This document shows positions 61,401 to 64,000 of a stretch of DNA of 64,000 bases, one piece after another (the first letter of the stretch is position 1; each line of letters opens with the position of its first letter). The DNA is taken from the NCBI GenBank assembly GCA_000711775.1, contig ARYC01017638.1:23565-87564 (forward strand). The letters are read 5' to 3'. Position numbers and translations under genes: made by a program. The DNA is from Oxytricha trifallax (Eukaryota; Ciliophora; Spirotrichea; Sporadotrichida; Oxytrichidae). The notes beneath the pieces were generated by a model that did no database searches, was not told the DNA's origin, and saw only the letters and a list, made by a program, of their open reading frames with translations.

Positions 61401-62074
61401 AAATTAAAAATTACAATTTATTGATATAATTATAACAAAGTTCTTTAAACAATTTTATATTTCTTTAAAGGTATAATTATAAATATTAATTAATTAGATT
61501 TTTAAATTAATCATAATTGCTATATTTTATTAGATTATAAAAGTTAATAAGCTAAATATTTAAGAATATTTATAAAACACACACATATTGATAATAAATT
61601 AATAGAATTAAGAATAATTTTATCAAAGATGATTAAAAAGATTTAGAATTTCAAGGAATTATTCCACTTTTCTATTCCTAATGAATTAAAAATTATTTTT
61701 CTAATATAATATTCACATTATATAAAGACCTATAGATCTTTACTCAAGAATCTATCTTGAACTGATTTTTAGTCATGTTTAAAATTATGGACTGTAAAAT
61801 TTCTTTAAAATAGTTGCCGTATTTAAATATTTCATGTCTGATAAGAATTTATTAATATTAGTCTAGATCCTAAAATTTATTCTCAAATCCTTCTATACCT
61901 GAAATAATTCATTAATTATAAAATTAAATTTAACTTATAATAAACATTCAAAACCTCAAAACCCCTGAAGTTGTTTGATTGAGTGTTTGATTGATAAAAG
62001 TAGACTATTAGTACATGGTTTATTAGGGTTTTAATTGGGTTTATATCGGAGATTAGGGTTTAAAAGTAATGTAA

Positions 62075-63120
62075 ATTAGAGGTTTGGGGTCAATATATCA
62101 CAGTTAGTATATAGATCTGCTGCTTAATTTGCGTTTTGGATGTGATAATTATAGTGAATAATTCAAACCTATTTTTGATTACACGTCTATAGCAAGGCTA
62201 CTTCATAATGTCCTGCTACTGTTAGTCTCACTGTCTATTTGAATTGAATTTAAAAGATAGCAACTTCCTTCAAAGCCAAAGAGACCTTAAAAATTTTAGC
62301 AGCATCATATAAATGTTTTTTTTAATGATAAGACTATCAAATACTTAGCTAATTTCTCTCTCACTTAGAGAGCTGTGATGTTTCATCACCAATTTCATGA
62401 GCTTCATATTTCTGCTTAATCGATAGCTAACATATATAAAAAGAACGGAATATCTTACAAGACATTCAATTGCATTAAGAGAGTGATTGGCTTTAATGTT
62501 CCATTTTATAAGAATAATTTAAATTATATATTAAATTAAATGCAGAGGGCTTAAGAGCATAATATAAGGTTCATACAAGCAGATGAGGCAGTATTCACTT
62601 TTAATACCTTCATATCAAGGTTTTGGTATAAAAGATTTAGCAACATAGAAGTATATGATTATAAGGTTAAGGTTTAAACTCATGCAATACTTGGTGGAAT
62701 AAGCGAAGAAAATGGCCTCGAGACTTATGTTATCCACCCTCTCCATATAAAGACCAAATAATACATAAAAATCTTGTAATAACTCAAAGATAAGTACGCC
62801 GACTAAGAGATTATTCTGTTTGTAGATAACTTATCTGTCCATAAAACTTAAGACTCAAGGAAAGAATATGAAAGGCTAAATATAACACCTGTATTTAATG
62901 TTCCTTACAGCCCTTAGTTTAATGAATTGAATTATATTGGGGATTATTGAAAGGTCATTATAAGAAATTGCTGCTCTACCATCTGATGCATGATTTAAAG
63001 ATAGATATAGTCGATTTTATAAAGAGTGCTGCTAAGAGAGTCAGCGATGAGAAAGCTAAAGTATGCGCAAGAGAAGGGAAATTTTGTGTATATAAATAAA
63101 TTTTTGATTTAAGCGAATGA
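62075..63120 (+). pseudogene. TBE E transposase (42-kDa), decayed
   Basis: The start ATG of copy B is ATT here (62075), and the next codons (RGLGSIYHSQYID) are mutated. TGA stop at 63118-63120 after DLSE. It keeps RFIQADEAVFTFNTF, EIILFVDNLSVHKT and a damaged glutamate region (QFNELNYIGDY, one base lost). The length, 1046 nt, is not a multiple of three. Confidence 0.75.
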
Positions 63121-63126
63121 ATAAGT

Positions 63127-63912
63127 TCACATATTAAATTTGCCCGTAAAGGGATTTGGCTTCTCTTTCTTTTCTTCCTCTTAAGGCTTGCTTGGGCCTA
63201 TGTTTCTTCTCTTAGTGCCAGCTCCTGCATCTATGTTCATCTCTTCTGGCTTTTATAAATCTTTGAAGAGCCTCTTACTCAATTCATGTTTTACTTGAGA
63301 CTTTCTTTCTCTGTTTATTTGCTGCGCTCTTTCATCAAGTATATAGCAGTACCAGGTTTTTCTATAAAGTTAGAAGACTAAGCTTTTGAGATGAAAGGAT
63401 GCTTTTAAAGTTCCTACAGCCAGGTGTCACTTATTTTAATACCTTGCTTCTCTTTTTCTTCAGGAGAGATGCTGTAGCGTTTCTTATGAGCTTCTTAAAT
63501 AACTTCATTTAAGTACTCAGGTTTCAGAGTTGCAAGAACACCAAGGAAGAAGTTTCTCTCTGGCAACTTATTAGAGAGCTGTAGCTTTGATGGAAGGTAG
63601 AGAGCTACGACTGGATCACTCATAGCATCGTCATATAGGTTTGTCACTGATTTCAGGGTAATTAGGTATCTCTATCATCCTAATTTCATTAGACTTAAAA
63701 GCTTTTTTCTCTTCAATCAGTAAGGCTTTTAAGAATGAGATTTTAGTTCCTAACTAAGTCGGCAAGAACAATTCAACTATAATGGATTTATTAATCTTAT
63801 TTAAGAACTTACCTTGCTATACCAAATATCTATAATGGTCTTCTTTACTTAGAAATTTTCCTATTAAATCTTGAGATTAAATTCTCTTCATTGCATCATT
63901 CATAGACTCCAT
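63127..63912 (-). CDS. TBE E middle ('22-kDa') gene
   Basis: ATG at 63912 (MESMNDAMKRIQSQDLIGKF), TGA at 63127-63129, C-terminus NIDAGAGTKRRNIGPSKP. A 36-nt intron lies at 63777-63812 (GTAAGT..TATAG). Small deletions are present (for example two bases in PNYPEIS near 63653). Otherwise as the other copies. Function unknown. Confidence 0.7.
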
Positions 63913-64000
63913 CTTGCTTCCTCTTTCTAGAAATGTTAATGAAATTTAAAATTATGGATATCCTTTCTAAGTTTTTTAAAATCTTACTACTAAATAGGGA

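Larger units (their letters stand above)
61949..64000 (+). mobile_element. TBE E, left half (runs off the window)
   Basis: Starts CAAAACCTCAAAACCCC after ATT (61946-61948), with the subterminal repeat of TBE B and C. It contains the transposase (plus) and middle gene (minus); the zinc-finger/kinase gene and right end should lie within about 2 kb beyond the window. Confidence 0.9.

Overview
The window looks like germline (micronuclear) DNA of a spirotrichous ciliate close to Oxytricha or Stylonychia. Three things point there. (1) Reading frames only stay open if TAA and TAG are read as glutamine and TGA is the stop. (2) Genes are cut into short coding blocks (macronuclear-destined segments, MDSs) by A/T-rich internal eliminated sequences (IESs); where I checked, each IES is flanked by a short direct repeat (pointer) and removing it restores the frame. 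(3) Five transposons carry CCCCAAAA-type telomere-like ends, 3-bp ANT target duplications and the three genes known from Oxytricha telomere-bearing elements (TBEs). All coordinates come from reading by eye; segment edges are usually good to about 5-20 bases, while pointer, target-duplication and intron positions were counted base by base.

Layout. 0.5-4.1 kb: two tandem paralogous MORN-repeat genes on the minus strand; one has a TIR element (called Element S here) in a large IES. 4.6-12.3 kb: one leucine-rich-repeat gene on the minus strand in about 30 segments, with start, stop and several verified pointers. 12.5-20.4 kb: two plus-strand genes of unknown function. 20.4-23.0 kb: a long palindrome with a coding-like centre, then a 1.15-kb foldback element (F1). 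23.4-37.9 kb: a plus-strand gene whose IESs hold most of the insertions: a TBE nested in a TBE (24.0-32.0 kb), two short hairpin elements (P2, P3), foldback F2 and one coding block in the opposite orientation. 39.2-43.9 kb: another plus-strand gene. 44.4-49.7 kb: a decayed TBE with foldback F3 inside it. 50.0-51.1 kb: a coding block of higher G+C with in-frame TGAs. 51.3-55.8 kb: a second Element S split by a TBE. 55.8-61.4 kb: a gene for a large GTPase of the VLIG/GBP type, whose P-loop codons are split by a TA-rich IES. 61.9 kb to the end: the left half of a fifth TBE.

How it fits together. All recognisable insertions sit in IESs or between genes; I found none splitting a coding segment. 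That is the pattern expected if insertions survive because they are removed during macronuclear development. TBE transposases are proposed in Oxytricha to take part in that excision. Insertions are stratified (TBE in TBE, foldback in TBE, TBE in Element S), so a relative order of activity can be read. The most unusual items are the three foldback elements with G-rich ends, the Element S family with 7-bp target duplications, a 36-nt intron of invariant length in all five copies of the TBE middle gene, the GTPase gene, and recurrent in-frame TGA codons in otherwise clean coding blocks.
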